A stretch of 64,000 bases of DNA from Chromobacterium sp. IIBBL 290-4 (GCF_024207115.1 NZ_CP100128.1:4278001-4342000), one strand, 5' to 3'. Positions 8,686 to 18,090 are shown, counted from the stretch's first letter. Notes: generated from the letters alone by a model not told the origin. Translations and numbers: made by a program.

Positions 8686-8774
8686 GGCACCCCTCGGAAA
8701 ACTCAAGCACTGCGCACGCTGATGGGGCAAGTACAGCTCACAGGCCCGCGAAGACCTGAGTCATCATGAAATGA

Positions 8775-8811
8775 AAATGGCGCGCCATGAGAGTAATCTG
8801 GCGCGCCATTT
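8775..8811. terminator. 13-bp perfect hairpin near the right end of the element
   Basis: AAATGGCGCGCCA (8775-8787), 11-base loop, TGGCGCGCCATTT (8799-8811). It is symmetric, with an A-run before and T-rich DNA after, so it can end transcripts from either side and would insulate the GGDEF gene. Confidence 0.75.
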
Positions 8812-8838
8812 CTGCTTGTTTACTAGCTGGTTTTTAAT

Positions 8839-8860
8839 GTGCAGGTACTACCTCAAAGCG
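8839..8860 (-). repeat. right terminal inverted repeat (22 bp)
   Basis: Read on the minus strand it begins CGCTTTGAGGTAGTACCTGC, matching the left end at 20 of 22 positions. Confidence 0.82.
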
Positions 8861-8868
8861 TTTCGCGC
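8861..8868. repeat. right target-site duplication
   Basis: TTTCGCGC, identical to 7247-7254. Joining 7254 to 8869 would restore an uninterrupted phaA-to-GGDEF intergenic region. Confidence 0.8.
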
Positions 8869-8956
8869 CGCGTCACATAAAAAGTTGCACACCCCGGCGG
8901 CAAGCCGGAGCGCCCGCGCCTAAAATGACAATCACTATCAGGCTCAAGGACCGCAT

Positions 8957-11080
8957 ATGCGCCGGTTTTTCGCCAAACGCGCCGGGCGCCCTTTCCGGCT
9001 CGTGCCCTACTTTTTCCTGCTGTCGCTCTTGCTGATGGGCTGCGCCACCGCGCTGATGGCCGGCTACCTGCGCCACTACTCCGCCGAGCAATTGCTGAAG
9101 CTGGAAAAAAGCCGCGCGGCCTCCTTGGTGGAAATGTTCGAAAACTCGCTCTGGAACGACTTCCGCCCGCTGCTGCCGCTGGCCAATGACGCCAATCGCT
9201 TGCAGCAACACGCGCGCCAGGCTCAATTGAGAGAGCGGGTGATCCGCCTGATGCGCGATACCGGCGTGATCAAGCTGAAGGTTTACGCGCTCAACGGCCG
9301 CACGCTGTTTTCCACGGACGCAGTCCAGATCGGCGAAGACGAAAGCGATAATGAGGGCTTTCAATCGGCGGCGGCGGGAGCGCCGGCCAGCGAGTTGGCC
9401 CACAGCCACAGCATAGACGCCTTCGAACGCACGCTGACCGAACGCGACATCATCTCGACTTACGTGCCCGTCCATGGCCCCGGCGGCAAACCGGAAGGCG
9501 TGCTGGAAATCTATCTGGACGCCACGCCCTTCATCGTCGACACCGATGCGCAACTGCGCTGGCTCACTCTGGCCATCTGCGCGCTGATGATCGTGTTATT
9601 TGTCGCCCAGATGCTGGTGGTGCGGCACGCCGGCCGCATCATCGATAAACAGGCCAGATCGCTGGAAGACGCCAATCAAGAATTGGACCAACGCGTATCC
9701 GAACGCACCCGCGAACTCAGCGAGGCCAATGCCCGCCTGGAGGACGAGGTGATTGAACGCCGCCGCGCCGAGGAAACGCTGGACCGGCTGGCGCATCACG
9801 ATCCCCTGACTGGCCTGCCCAATCGCCTGATGTTCCAGCAGCAGCTGGCCGAGGCCCTGAGCCGGGCCGCGCAGCGACCGCATGGCCTGGCGCTGCTATT
9901 CATCGATCTGGATCGCTTCAAAGATGTCAATGACACACTGGGGCACTATGCCGGCGACCAGTTGCTGACATCGGTGGCCGCCCGCTTCTCCGCTCATGTG
10001 CGCCCAGCCGATCTGCTGGCCAGACTGGGCGGCGATGAGTTCATCTGCCTGCTGGACAAGCTGGCCAGCCGCGATGATGCCTCCAGCGTGGCAAACAAAC
10101 TGTTGGCTCTGTTCGAACAGCCTTTCCTGTTGAATGGCAACGAGATTTATTTGTCCGCCAGCGTGGGCATCAGCTTTGCCGCCCAGGACGGCATGGATGC
10201 CGACACGCTGCTGCGCGCCGCGGACTTGGCGATGTATCAGGCGAAAGCAGATGGCCGCAACCGCTGCCTGTGCTATACGCCGCACATGTCCGCCGCGGTA
10301 GCGGAGCGAGTGGCGATTGAAAATCAATTGCGCCAAGCGATTGAACGGCGGGAAATCGAAGTGCACTACCAGGCCAAGGTCGACTCTGCCAGCGGCCTCG
10401 TCATCGGCGCCGAAGCGCTTGCCAGATGGACATCGCCGACCCTCGGCCCCGTCAGCCCGGCCCGCTTCATTCCGCTGGCGGAAGAGAACGGCCTGATTCT
10501 GCCCCTGGGCGCGCTGGTGCTGGAGCAAGCCTGCGCCCAACTCGCCGACTGGCAGCGCGCAGGCTTTGCCCTGCCCGCGCTGTCGGTCAATCTTTCCGTC
10601 CGCCAACTGGCGCAAGCCGACCTGCCGATCTTGGTCGGCGAACTGCTTCGCAAACATGAGCTGCAACCGGCCATGCTGGAGCTGGAAATCACCGAAAGCG
10701 TCATCATGGCCGCAGACAATGCCGTCGCGGCCTTGAACGCGCTGCGCCGGCTTGGCCTCAAACTATCCATTGACGATTTCGGGACGGGCTACTCATCGCT
10801 GGCCTATTTGCGGAACCTGCCTGTCCAAACCCTAAAAATAGACCGAAGCTTTGTGCAAGACATCGGCGCCGGCGGAGAGGCCATCATCCAAACCATCATC
10901 TCGCTGGCCAATAGCCTGCATCTGGACACTGTCGCGGAAGGGGTGGAAACGCGCGGGCAGGTCGACTTCCTGGCCAGCGCAGGCTGCGTGGCGATTCAAG
11001 GCTATTACTACAGCCGACCAAAAGCCGCGCCAGCCTTCCTTGAGGACTGGCAGAACCGCGCCGCCAACATGCTGACGTAA
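8957..11080 (+). CDS. membrane-bound GGDEF-EAL protein (c-di-GMP synthesis/turnover)
   Basis: 707 residues. A first membrane helix (about 17-38), an extracytoplasmic region of about 160 residues and a second helix (about 200-222, WLTLAICALMIVLFVAQMLVV) are followed by a coiled coil and two catalytic domains. The GGDEF motif is intact at 358-362 and has the RxxD inhibition site five residues before it (RPAD, 349-352). The EAL domain has EAL at 486-488, NLSVRQL, LEITES, DDFGTGYSSLAYL and KIDRSFV, so phosphodiesterase residues also look intact. The protein could therefore be bifunctional; the net activity is not predictable. AAGGA lies 6 bases before the ATG. It is flanked by the inverted-repeat element upstream and transposase debris downstream. 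Confidence 0.93.
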   Translation: MRRFFAKRAGRPFRLVPYFFLLSLLLMGCATALMAGYLRHYSAEQLLKLEKSRAASLVEMFENSLWNDFRPLLPLANDANRLQQHARQAQLRERVIRLMRDTGVIKLKVYALNGRTLFSTDAVQIGEDESDNEGFQSAAAGAPASELAHSHSIDAFERTLTERDIISTYVPVHGPGGKPEGVLEIYLDATPFIVDTDAQLRWLTLAICALMIVLFVAQMLVVRHAGRIIDKQARSLEDANQELDQRVSERTRELSEANARLEDEVIERRRAEETLDRLAHHDPLTGLPNRLMFQQQLAEALSRAAQRPHGLALLFIDLDRFKDVNDTLGHYAGDQLLTSVAARFSAHVRPADLLARLGGDEFICLLDKLASRDDASSVANKLLALFEQPFLLNGNEIYLSASVGISFAAQDGMDADTLLRAADLAMYQAKADGRNRCLCYTPHMSAAVAERVAIENQLRQAIERREIEVHYQAKVDSASGLVIGAEALARWTSPTLGPVSPARFIPLAEENGLILPLGALVLEQACAQLADWQRAGFALPALSVNLSVRQLAQADLPILVGELLRKHELQPAMLELEITESVIMAADNAVAALNALRRLGLKLSIDDFGTGYSSLAYLRNLPVQTLKIDRSFVQDIGAGGEAIIQTIISLANSLHLDTVAEGVETRGQVDFLASAGCVAIQGYYYSRPKAAPAFLEDWQNRAANMLT

Positions 11081-11340
11081 GCACGTGTGGCCATGGCTAT
11101 ATACCCAAACCAGCTGGAGAATGCGTCTAGGCATGTCCCGAGAGGACAAACCCGGAGGCTAAGCTGGAGTCAGCCATTCGCAACTACGATAAGCGTCCAT
11201 TACGGCAGGTTCTTGCCCCAACTACAAGCTAGGCGTCGCATCCCAGATGATCATCGGCGCAAACGCCTCTGGAAACTTATCCTGGCCCGCAAGGGTTTGG
11301 ATAAGCCTCTGGAAACGCTCAAGACCCAGGCAACACCATC
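11081..11340. other. gene-free DNA behind the GGDEF gene
   Basis: No terminator hairpin or supported gene was seen. The short readings present have no ribosome site, and the stretch is best seen as part of the same mobile debris as the transposase remnant. Confidence 0.4.
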
Positions 11341-11640
11341 GTCAAATTGCACCAGCAGCTCGCACCACGTCGGCCACTCGCAAAGAGATTCAGCAAGCCA
11401 CCGTCTCTCAGGCCGGGCTGGCCGCTCGCCATAACATCGCCATAGACACCATTCGCAAATGGAAGGGCCGGGAGCCTCAAGGATCGCTCCCACATTGCCC
11501 ATCGACTGCAAACCACGCGGACGCTGGCCCAAGAGCGCATTGCCGTTGAGCTGCGCAAAATCCTCAAGCCGGGGCGGGATGACTTGCTGGTGGCGATCCG
11601 CTAATTTCTGAGCCATGCCGCGCTCCGGGCCAGGCCGACT
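11341..11640 (+). pseudogene. degraded transposase N-terminus (IS481-like)
   Basis: Successive frames give KLHQQ, then ARTTSATRKEIQQATVSQAG and LAARHNIAIDTIRKWKGRE, then after another frameshift SLKDRSHIAHRLQTTRTLAQ, ERIAVELRKIL and DDLLVAIR before a stop near 11603. This is the HTH region of IS481-type transposases (consensus ARTTPAIR...V...RTVRKW and DRSHxPHRLQTTL), broken by at least two frameshifts and an in-frame stop; the DDE catalytic domain is absent. No inverted repeats could be identified. The flanking 11081-11340 and 11641-11781 hold no gene I can support. Confidence 0.7.
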
Positions 11641-11781
11641 GAAGCAATTTACGGGAAGACTGGAGACTGGATCTGGCCTTTCCTAGCAGCCAACCAAGGG
11701 GTGCGTGACACATACAGAAACTTCATGCCGCCCAAAGCTTGGCAACACAAGACCCGCATCTTTCAACTACGATTCCGGCAT

Positions 11782-11815
11782 TGAAAAAACAAGCCCTCCG
11801 GCGATGGAGGGCTTG
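11782..11815 (-). terminator. Rho-independent terminator of speA
   Basis: On the minus strand CAAGCCCTCC, a 6-base loop and GGAGGGCTTG (10-bp perfect stem, 11790-11815) are followed by TTTTTTC (11782-11789). It lies 87 bases after the speA stop. Confidence 0.9.
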
Positions 11816-11901
11816 TCGACAACCAGAGCATCCCAAGAGAGACTCTTTGCCTGAGCGGTGACAAGGTCAAGCCTCTCGCCTAATAGGCGTGGGCCATCTT
11901 A

Positions 11902-13782
11902 TCAATAGGACAGATAAGAAGACTGCTTCAAACCGCGGCAGAACTCGGCGAAGTACAGGCTGCGCTCTTCTTGCGACAGATCGCTTTCGCGAGTCTTGGC
12001 TTCGTAACGGTTCAGCAGATCTTCCGGCGACAGGTGCACATAACGCAGCATGTCCTCGATGGTGTCATGCTCCTCGATGCCGGAAATTTCCAGCTCGCCG
12101 CCATCGCGGACATAGACGTTGACCGAGTCGGTATCGCCGAACAGATTGTGCATGTCGCCCAGGATTTCCTGGTACGCGCCCACCAGGAAAACCGCGATCA
12201 GGTATTCCTCGCCATGCTTCACTTCGTGCACCGACATGCTGGATTCGATGCTCTGCTGATCGACATACTGTTTCAGCTTGCCGTCGGAGTCGCAAGTCAG
12301 ATCCTGCAGCACCGCGCGGCGGGTCGGCTGCTCGTTCAGGCGATGCGCCGGCATGATGGGCAGCACTTGATCGATGGCCCAGGTATCCGGCAGGCTCTGG
12401 AATACCGAGAAATTGCAGAAATACTTGTCGGCCAAGCGATCAGTCAGTTCATCGTACACCTGACGCTGCGAGCGCTGGCTGGCTTGCAGCTGAGTATGCA
12501 GTCGGCGGCACAGCGCGGCGTGCACGTCTTCGGCCAGCGCCTTTTCCTTCAGCGACAGGCGGCCTTCGGCATACATATCGCTGACTTCCGACACGCAGTG
12601 GCTGGCGCGGTAGTAGATTTCGGTGACCAGCTCTTCGTTGTTGAGGTTGGCCAGCTCCAGCAGCTTGCGCAGCGGCAGCGACAGCTCTTCCACATTGGCA
12701 ACCGGCGCGACGGTATCAGGCAGGCGCTCGACATCAGTCACATTCATCAGCAGCACGGCGTGATGCGCGGTCATGGCGCGGCCGGACTCGGACAGAATGC
12801 GCGGATGCGGAATGCCGTTTTCGGCGCAGAACTCGGACAGCATGGACACGATCACATGGGCGTATTCGTCCATGTCGTAGTTGATCGAGCTGTCGTTGCG
12901 CGAATGAGTGCCGTCGTAATCGACGCCAAGGCCGCCGCCGACATCGACATGGTCGACCGGCAGGCCAAGCGAACGCAGTTCGGCGAAATAGCGGATAGCT
13001 TCGCGGAAGCCCAAACGGTAATCGGCGATATTGGCGATCTGCGAACCCATATGGAAGTGCATCAAGCGCACGCAATCGCCCAAACCGGCGCCGATCAGCT
13101 TGTCGGTGGCCGAGATCAGCTGGCCGGCGGACAGGCCGAATTTGCCTTTTTCGCCGCCGGTATCGGACCACTTGCTGGAAGCCAGCGAGGACAGGCGCAC
13201 GCGCAGGCCGATATTCGGAAGCACTTCCAGCTTGCGGGACTCTTCAATCACCAGATCGACTTCGGATTCCTTCTCGATCACGATGAACACCTGGTGGCCC
13301 AGACGTTCGCCGATCAGCGCGAGGCGAATGAATTCACGATCTTTGTAGCCGTTGCAGACGATGGTGCAGCCCTTGGGCGCCAAGGCCAGCACCGCCATCA
13401 GTTCCGGCTTGGAGCCGGCTTCCAGACCGATGGACACATCCTGGGTGGCGATGATGCTCTTCACCACCGCCTCCTGCTGGTTGACCTTGATCGGGTAGAT
13501 AGCGGTGTAGCGGTTGCCGTAGCCTTGCTCCGCAATGGCCTTGTCGAAAGCGCCGCACAGGCGGGTGACGCGATCTTGCAGAATATCGGGGAAGCGGACC
13601 AGCAGCGGCAGGTCCAGGCCCTTGCCGCCCAGTTCGCTGGTCAGACGATACAGATCGATTTCTTTTTGCTGGCGCGCGTTGGGACGCACGACGATATTGC
13701 CGTTGTCTCCGACGTCGAAATAACCAGCCCCCCAATGCCGGATGCCGTACAGGCTCCGGCTATCAGCCACAGACCAAGCCAT
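11902..13782 (-). CDS. speA: biosynthetic arginine decarboxylase
   Basis: 626 residues, the usual length for the large SpeA type. It is a PLP enzyme of the alanine-racemase fold that decarboxylates arginine to agmatine, the entry to putrescine. Landmarks are [12 protein letters not shown] (PLP lysine region, about 96-107), [41 protein letters not shown] and [13 protein letters not shown] near the middle, with a C-terminal region typical of SpeA. The start is set by AGAGGA upstream of the ATG at 13782. It has its own promoter about 140 bases upstream and a terminator downstream, and is divergent from astE. It links to the polyamine catabolic cluster at 53-60 kb only by pathway, not position. 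Confidence 0.96.
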   Translation of the reverse strand: MAWSVADSRSLYGIRHWGAGYFDVGDNGNIVVRPNARQQKEIDLYRLTSELGGKGLDLPLLVRFPDILQDRVTRLCGAFDKAIAEQGYGNRYTAIYPIKVNQQEAVVKSIIATQDVSIGLEAGSKPELMAVLALAPKGCTIVCNGYKDREFIRLALIGERLGHQVFIVIEKESEVDLVIEESRKLEVLPNIGLRVRLSSLASSKWSDTGGEKGKFGLSAGQLISATDKLIGAGLGDCVRLMHFHMGSQIANIADYRLGFREAIRYFAELRSLGLPVDHVDVGGGLGVDYDGTHSRNDSSINYDMDEYAHVIVSMLSEFCAENGIPHPRILSESGRAMTAHHAVLLMNVTDVERLPDTVAPVANVEELSLPLRKLLELANLNNEELVTEIYYRASHCVSEVSDMYAEGRLSLKEKALAEDVHAALCRRLHTQLQASQRSQRQVYDELTDRLADKYFCNFSVFQSLPDTWAIDQVLPIMPAHRLNEQPTRRAVLQDLTCDSDGKLKQYVDQQSIESSMSVHEVKHGEEYLIAVFLVGAYQEILGDMHNLFGDTDSVNVYVRDGGELEISGIEEHDTIEDMLRYVHLSPEDLLNRYEAKTRESDLSQEERSLYFAEFCRGLKQSSYLSY

Positions 13783-14241
13783 GAGTTTTCCTCTCAGAAC
13801 TTATGATGGATAACCCCGCTCCTTAGTGCACGGCTTTCGGGCTCTACAGCTTTTATGTGGGCCTGGGATGTCGGAGCGAAACAGAGTGAATTGTTAGTTG
13901 TTGCATAGCGCAAACGAGCGCGGATTGTAACAACATCTCGCTGATTGACAAGTAAAAATATCAACTCTTTCTCCGTCCGGAACTGCCGCCGCAAAAACCG
14001 GAATTTCGTCATGGTTTGCATGCGAAAGATTCAATGCTGTGAAAACAATGAATTGCACGCCGCGAGCCTGTCGCGCCATGACATCCCTATTCTCCGCCGG
14101 CCGCTCTCGCGGCTGAAAAAAAATCGCCCCCACCCCATGGATAGACCACATTCGCAACAACGCAAACCCTCGCCAGCCATGGCCGGAAGCGGCTGCGGCG
14201 ATTACAATCATGCCATCGCCCTCACTTGAGACTTTCGCGCA
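13783..14241. other. 459-bp divergent intergenic region between speA and astE
   Basis: It holds the speA leader (13783-13917) and promoter (13924-13951). Further towards astE, a TACAAT-like hexamer near 14203 may be the astE -10, without a clear -35. A GCCGC-TCTC-GCGGC mini-hairpin is followed by eight A residues, with no evident role. No small gene is supported. Confidence 0.5.
13924..13951 (-). promoter_or_regulatory. speA: sigma-70 promoter of speA
   Basis: On the minus strand TTGTCA (13951-13946), a 16-base spacer and TACAAT (13929-13924). An AT-rich segment lies upstream of the -35. It predicts a leader of roughly 135 nt before the ATG at 13782. Confidence 0.65.
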
Positions 14242-15252
14242 ATGAACGCCAGCCGATACCTGAGACACGCCCTCGCCCCCGAGCTTGATGCCGCCGAATG
14301 CTGGCGCCTGCCCAACGGCATGGAGGCGCGCTGGGTAGCGCCTGGCTGCGTGCAAATCGACGCGGCGGACAAAGCTGCAGATTCGGTTCTGCTGTCTTGC
14401 GGCGTGCATGGCAACGAAACGGCGCCCATCGAGGTGGCAGACGGCATTCTGGCCGACATCGACGCCGGCAAACTCACATTGAACTGCCGGCTGCTGGTGG
14501 TCTTTGCCAACGCGAGCGCCGTCCGGCAAGGCGTGCGCTATCAGCAGTTCGACATGAATCGGCTGTTCAATGGCGCGCACGGCAAACACCCCGAGCTGGA
14601 GGAAAGCCACCGCGCCGCGGAACTGGAAGCGCTGGCGACGACATTCTTTTCCGCAGCCGCGGGCCGCAAGCTGCATTACGACTTGCACACGGCGATTCGA
14701 GGGTCGGCATTCGAGAAGTTCGCGATCTACCCCTTTCTGCACGAAAGGCGACATGATCGCCAACAATTGGCATGGCTGCAGCATGCCGGCATCGAGGCGG
14801 TCCTGCTGCACACGCAAGCAGCCAACACCTTCAGCTACTTCACAAGCAGGCACTGCCAAGCAGAGGCCTTCACACTGGAGCTAGGCAAAGCCAAACCTTT
14901 CGGTCAAAACGATTTAAGCCGCTTCAGCGGCATCGACGACGCCCTGCGCCGCCTGCTGAGCCGCCCCGAAGCGGAAACGCCAGCGCTCGACGAGCCATCC
15001 CTGCCGCTTTTCCAGGCCAAATACGACCTGATCAAACACAGCGAGGCTTTCAGGCTCAATCTTGCCGACAACGTTGAGAATTTCACCCTGCTGCCTGACG
15101 GCATGCTGATCGCAGAAGATGGAGATACCCGCTACCTTGCCGCCGGCGGCCAGGAGCGCATTCTCTTTCCCAACGCTTCGGTCAAGCCCGGCCTTCGCGC
15201 CGGGATCATTGTGGAGCCGGCCAAACTGGCCAGCCCACCGCTCCATAAATGA
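14242..15252 (+). CDS. astE: succinylglutamate desuccinylase
   Basis: 336 residues. AstE hydrolyses N-succinylglutamate to glutamate and succinate, the last step of the arginine succinyltransferase pathway. Zinc ligands are His56 and Glu59 in CGVHGNETAPIE and His149 in YDLHTAIRGS; the catalytic glutamate is Glu213 in TLELGKAKPFGQND. MNRLF (about 105-109) is also conserved. The other ast genes (astA-D) are not in the window, so the gene stands alone between speA and the flagellar operon. The ribosome site is weak. It ends within a perfect palindromic terminator. Confidence 0.94.
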   Translation: MNASRYLRHALAPELDAAECWRLPNGMEARWVAPGCVQIDAADKAADSVLLSCGVHGNETAPIEVADGILADIDAGKLTLNCRLLVVFANASAVRQGVRYQQFDMNRLFNGAHGKHPELEESHRAAELEALATTFFSAAAGRKLHYDLHTAIRGSAFEKFAIYPFLHERRHDRQQLAWLQHAGIEAVLLHTQAANTFSYFTSRHCQAEAFTLELGKAKPFGQNDLSRFSGIDDALRRLLSRPEAETPALDEPSLPLFQAKYDLIKHSEAFRLNLADNVENFTLLPDGMLIAEDGDTRYLAAGGQERILFPNASVKPGLRAGIIVEPAKLASPPLHK

Positions 15253-15278
15253 AAAGGGCTGCCGCGGCAGCCCTTTTC
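15251..15278. terminator. bidirectional terminator between astE and flgL
   Basis: GAAAAGGGCTGCCG and CGGCAGCCCTTTTC form a perfect 28-base palindrome with an A-run on one side and a T-run on the other, serving astE (+) and the flg operon (-). The astE stop codon TGA overlaps its first two bases. Confidence 0.92.
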
Positions 15279-15294
15279 AATGGTTCGAATCCGC

Positions 15295-16224
15295 TCAACC
15301 AGAGATGTAATTGAACAGGGACAATTGCGACACCTGCGCATACGTCTTCTGCGTGTATTGCAGCGACGTCTGGGTCAGCGTGAAATTGGAGATGGCCTGC
15401 GCCATGTCCACATTCTGCAAATTGCTGATTGCCGTGTTGTATTGCAAATTGAGGCTGGTGCTCATGCCTTGCAGATTGGCGTTCTCTTGCTCCCGCGCGC
15501 CGACAGACGACCCGGCCACCGTCATTTGCTGAGAGACATTGGTAAGTTGATTGATGATGCCAGTCAGCTGCGCGTTATAATTGGCTGGAGAAGGGTTCTG
15601 CCCAAGCAGATTGTACAGGCTGGCCAAACTGTCAAATGCCGCCGTACCGCTCCCGCCCGGCGTGCCGAAAACAACATTGCCCGGATCGGAAATCGTCATC
15701 GTCCGAGATGCGCTCACTTGCACGCTGCGCTGGCCATTATCGCCGTTGTAAGTTGTCACCGGCGGCGAAACGCTCATATTCACGGAAAATGGGGCGGTAT
15801 TGACCAAGTTCCCGCTAAACAAATAGTTGCCGTTGCCATCTGTCGCATTGGCGTAGCCCGTCAGCTCCGCTATGCCCTCGCCTACAGTCTTTTGAATTTG
15901 CTGCAGCTCAGACGGAGACAAAGAGCCGTTGCCGGCATAGATGGCCTGGCTCTTCATCGAGGCCATCAATTTGACCGCATTTTGCACCGCATTGTCAGAC
16001 AGCGACAGCCAGGAGTCCACAGCCTGGGTATTTTTCCCATATTGATCATTCTGACCGCTAGATGAGGAAAGCAGCTCAATCCGGGTCGCAGCGACGGGAT
16101 CATCCGCCGGCGTCACCACCCGCTTCCCAGTATCAATCTGCATATTCAGCTGGTTCAAATCCAGCTGCAGCGCCGACATATTATTGACGCCAGCCGAGTA
16201 CAGCGTGTTTGTACTAATCCGCAT
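15295..16224 (-). CDS. flgL: flagellar hook-filament junction protein FlgL
   Basis: 309 residues starting MRISTNTLYSAGVNNMSALQ, with TGKRVVTPADDPVAATRI near the N-terminus, both hallmarks of FlgL/flagellin-type terminal helices, and a C-terminal coiled helix (LQNVDMAQAISNFTLTQTSLQ). It forms the distal junction zone between hook and filament and is exported by the flagellar type III apparatus. It is the last gene of the flgB-flgL run, 20 bases after flgK, and is followed by the shared terminator with astE. Confidence 0.95.
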   Translation of the reverse strand: MRISTNTLYSAGVNNMSALQLDLNQLNMQIDTGKRVVTPADDPVAATRIELLSSSSGQNDQYGKNTQAVDSWLSLSDNAVQNAVKLMASMKSQAIYAGNGSLSPSELQQIQKTVGEGIAELTGYANATDGNGNYLFSGNLVNTAPFSVNMSVSPPVTTYNGDNGQRSVQVSASRTMTISDPGNVVFGTPGGSGTAAFDSLASLYNLLGQNPSPANYNAQLTGIINQLTNVSQQMTVAGSSVGAREQENANLQGMSTSLNLQYNTAISNLQNVDMAQAISNFTLTQTSLQYTQKTYAQVSQLSLFNYISG

Positions 16225-16244
16225 GTTCTAACTCCTTCGCCGCA

Positions 16245-18044
16245 TCAGGACAGGGCGTTCAGAATGGTGCTGAACGTGCTCTGAGCAATCTGTATCACCT
16301 TGCTGCACGCCTGGTAAGACTGCTGATACTTAATCAAGTTCGCCGCCTCTTGGTCCAGGTTCACGCCGGAAGCATTGGAGTTGTTGGTTTGCGCTTGCTG
16401 CAAGGCTGTCTGCGATGTCTGATACTGCAAATTCACCGTACTAGTTGTACTACCCACCGACGCGACCATGGTCGAGTAATAGCCTTGATACGATTGGCCA
16501 TTAACCAAATTGATATTCTGCTGGGCAGTCAGTTGGCGCAAATTATTGCCATCGCCAGACTGCGCAGTGCTGGTTGCCTGGCCTACGGTGAAAGTCTGGC
16601 CATTCGCCGGGTTGCCGGAGAGCTGGAAGCCTATGCCTAAATCCTGAGCCGGATTGGCCGTGGTTTGAATTTTATAGGCATTCGGCAAGTTAGGATCGAC
16701 CACTACATTATAGGGCCCGCCCGCCGCCGAGCCACCTGCGATGGTGGCCGTCATAGTCACCGGATTGGTGGCGGATGCGCTTATCGTCATATTGGTCATG
16801 CCAATCGACGGGTGCGTCGCCGCTGTGGTCAGCACAGGCGGCGTCTGATTCATCTGGGTCGATACGCTGCCCGGAATCGTAGACCAGACACCGCTCATCG
16901 TGACGCCTGTGCCGCCCGCCCCGCCCGTCGGCGCAAGATTGGAAGCGCACGCCAGGGCAGTCGGATCGGACATCACCACGGCGAATTGGCCGGCGGCATA
17001 CTGCGGCTTGCTCGCATACGCGGATAGATCTTGGAAAATCGGCACTGTCGCGCCCGTCGCCACATTGCCCTTCAAGTCCATGCCTACCGAGTTCTGGTAG
17101 TTCATCGCCGCGGAAAAGTTGATCGCCAGCGAGCCCAATTGATTTTGGGTCTGAGACAACTGGCCGTCGCGGAAATTAAGCAAACCGGTCAGCTGCCCGC
17201 CATTGAACAGATTATCAGGCAGCGGCGTAAGCGTATTATTGGGGCCGGCAAGATTGAGCAGATAATTGCTCGGATTATTGGGGTCTTGCTGTGTTTGCAG
17301 GGCGTAAGTGCTGGTCCCGACCACCAAAGGCTGGCCGCCGGCGATGCTGATATTGTAAGACCCATCGCTATTTTTCGAGACCGAGGCGCCCACCAGCTGA
17401 TTCAGCTGCGTGACGGCCTGGTCGCGCTGATCCAGCAGCGTATTCGGCTGCGAGCCGTTAGGGTTCCCGCCTGTAGCCGCGCCGATTTGCTGATTCAAGG
17501 CGGCGATTTGCTGCGCAATCGAATTGATGCTCTGGGCTGTGCTCTGAATTTGGCCATTCACGCCCTGCTGGATCTGCACCAATTGCGAATTCATCGACGT
17601 CATCGTCGTAGCCAGGTTTTGCGCCATGCCCAGAACGGTCTGGCGGCTGGACACCGAGTTAGGCTGCTGCGTCAGCGTCTGCATCGCGCTGAAAAAATTC
17701 TGGATCGCAGGACTCACGCTTTGCGTGGTGTTCTGGATCATATTGGAAATTTGCTGCAACTGCTGATATTGAGTCGAGTAGTTGCTGTTGGCCGCCTGGG
17801 TGGTTTGCACCTGGCTGGTCAAATACTGGTTGTAGGTACGCAGCACACTGGTGGCGTCGACGCCCTGGCCAAGATAGCCAAAACCCGCGTTAACCGGCGT
17901 GCGGGATGCCTGCGTCATGTACTCGGCATTGTAACCGGCAGTATTGACATTGGATATATTGTTGCCGGTTATGGATAGGGCATTCTGAGCGGCATTCAAA
18001 CCGCTCAAGCCGATACTAAATACATCCGCGCCGATGATAGACAT
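16245..18044 (-). CDS. flgK: flagellar hook-associated protein FlgK (HAP1)
   Basis: 599 residues. The N-terminus (IGLSGLNAAQNALSITGNNISNVNTAGYNAE) carries the rod/hook-type motif and the C-terminus ends in the conserved helix GVNLDQEAANLIKYQQSYQACSKVIQIAQSTFSTIL. The protein forms the proximal hook-filament junction. The long central region rich in Gly, Ala, Asn and Thr is typical for the variable outer domains. It starts 46 bases after the flgJ stop and ends 20 bases before flgL. Confidence 0.96.
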   Translation of the reverse strand: MSIIGADVFSIGLSGLNAAQNALSITGNNISNVNTAGYNAEYMTQASRTPVNAGFGYLGQGVDATSVLRTYNQYLTSQVQTTQAANSNYSTQYQQLQQISNMIQNTTQSVSPAIQNFFSAMQTLTQQPNSVSSRQTVLGMAQNLATTMTSMNSQLVQIQQGVNGQIQSTAQSINSIAQQIAALNQQIGAATGGNPNGSQPNTLLDQRDQAVTQLNQLVGASVSKNSDGSYNISIAGGQPLVVGTSTYALQTQQDPNNPSNYLLNLAGPNNTLTPLPDNLFNGGQLTGLLNFRDGQLSQTQNQLGSLAINFSAAMNYQNSVGMDLKGNVATGATVPIFQDLSAYASKPQYAAGQFAVVMSDPTALACASNLAPTGGAGGTGVTMSGVWSTIPGSVSTQMNQTPPVLTTAATHPSIGMTNMTISASATNPVTMTATIAGGSAAGGPYNVVVDPNLPNAYKIQTTANPAQDLGIGFQLSGNPANGQTFTVGQATSTAQSGDGNNLRQLTAQQNINLVNGQSYQGYYSTMVASVGSTTSTVNLQYQTSQTALQQAQTNNSNASGVNLDQEAANLIKYQQSYQACSKVIQIAQSTFSTILNALS

Positions 18045-18090
18045 GATTAAGCTCCCTCAACCTTTATCGACCGCCCCCGCCAAACCTTGA

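Larger units (their letters stand above)
7255..8860. mobile_element. 1.6-kb transposase-less element with inverted termini (MITE/cargo type)
   Basis: The segment is bounded by 22-bp terminal inverted repeats (7255-7276 and 8839-8860, 20 of 22 matching) and flanked by an exact 8-bp direct repeat, the classical footprint of transposition. Inside are a coiled-coil gene (7313-7768), a stretch without clear genes, a 50-codon fragment (8213-8365), a short ORF (8344-8685) and a hairpin terminator (8775-8811). No transposase or recombinase is visible, so it would have to be moved in trans or is a deletion derivative. Base composition and codon use look less GC-rich than in phaA and the GGDEF gene on either side. 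It sits directly behind the phaA terminator. The TIR sequence is not one I can assign to an IS family; the 8-bp duplication is compatible with several. Confidence 0.78.

Noticed and set aside
8109..8759. 216-codon plus-strand reading in the inverted-repeat element
   Set aside because: Its composition (Arg, Ser, Pro-rich without hydrophobic core) looks non-coding, and it overlaps two readings with recognisable motifs.
11971..13806. 611-codon plus-strand reading opposite speA
   Set aside because: Antisense shadow of a confirmed gene with no family motif and no ribosome site.
14105..14135. GCCGC-TCTC-GCGGC hairpin next to an A-run between speA and astE
   Set aside because: The A-run is on the wrong side for a terminator of either gene and the stem is only 5 bp.
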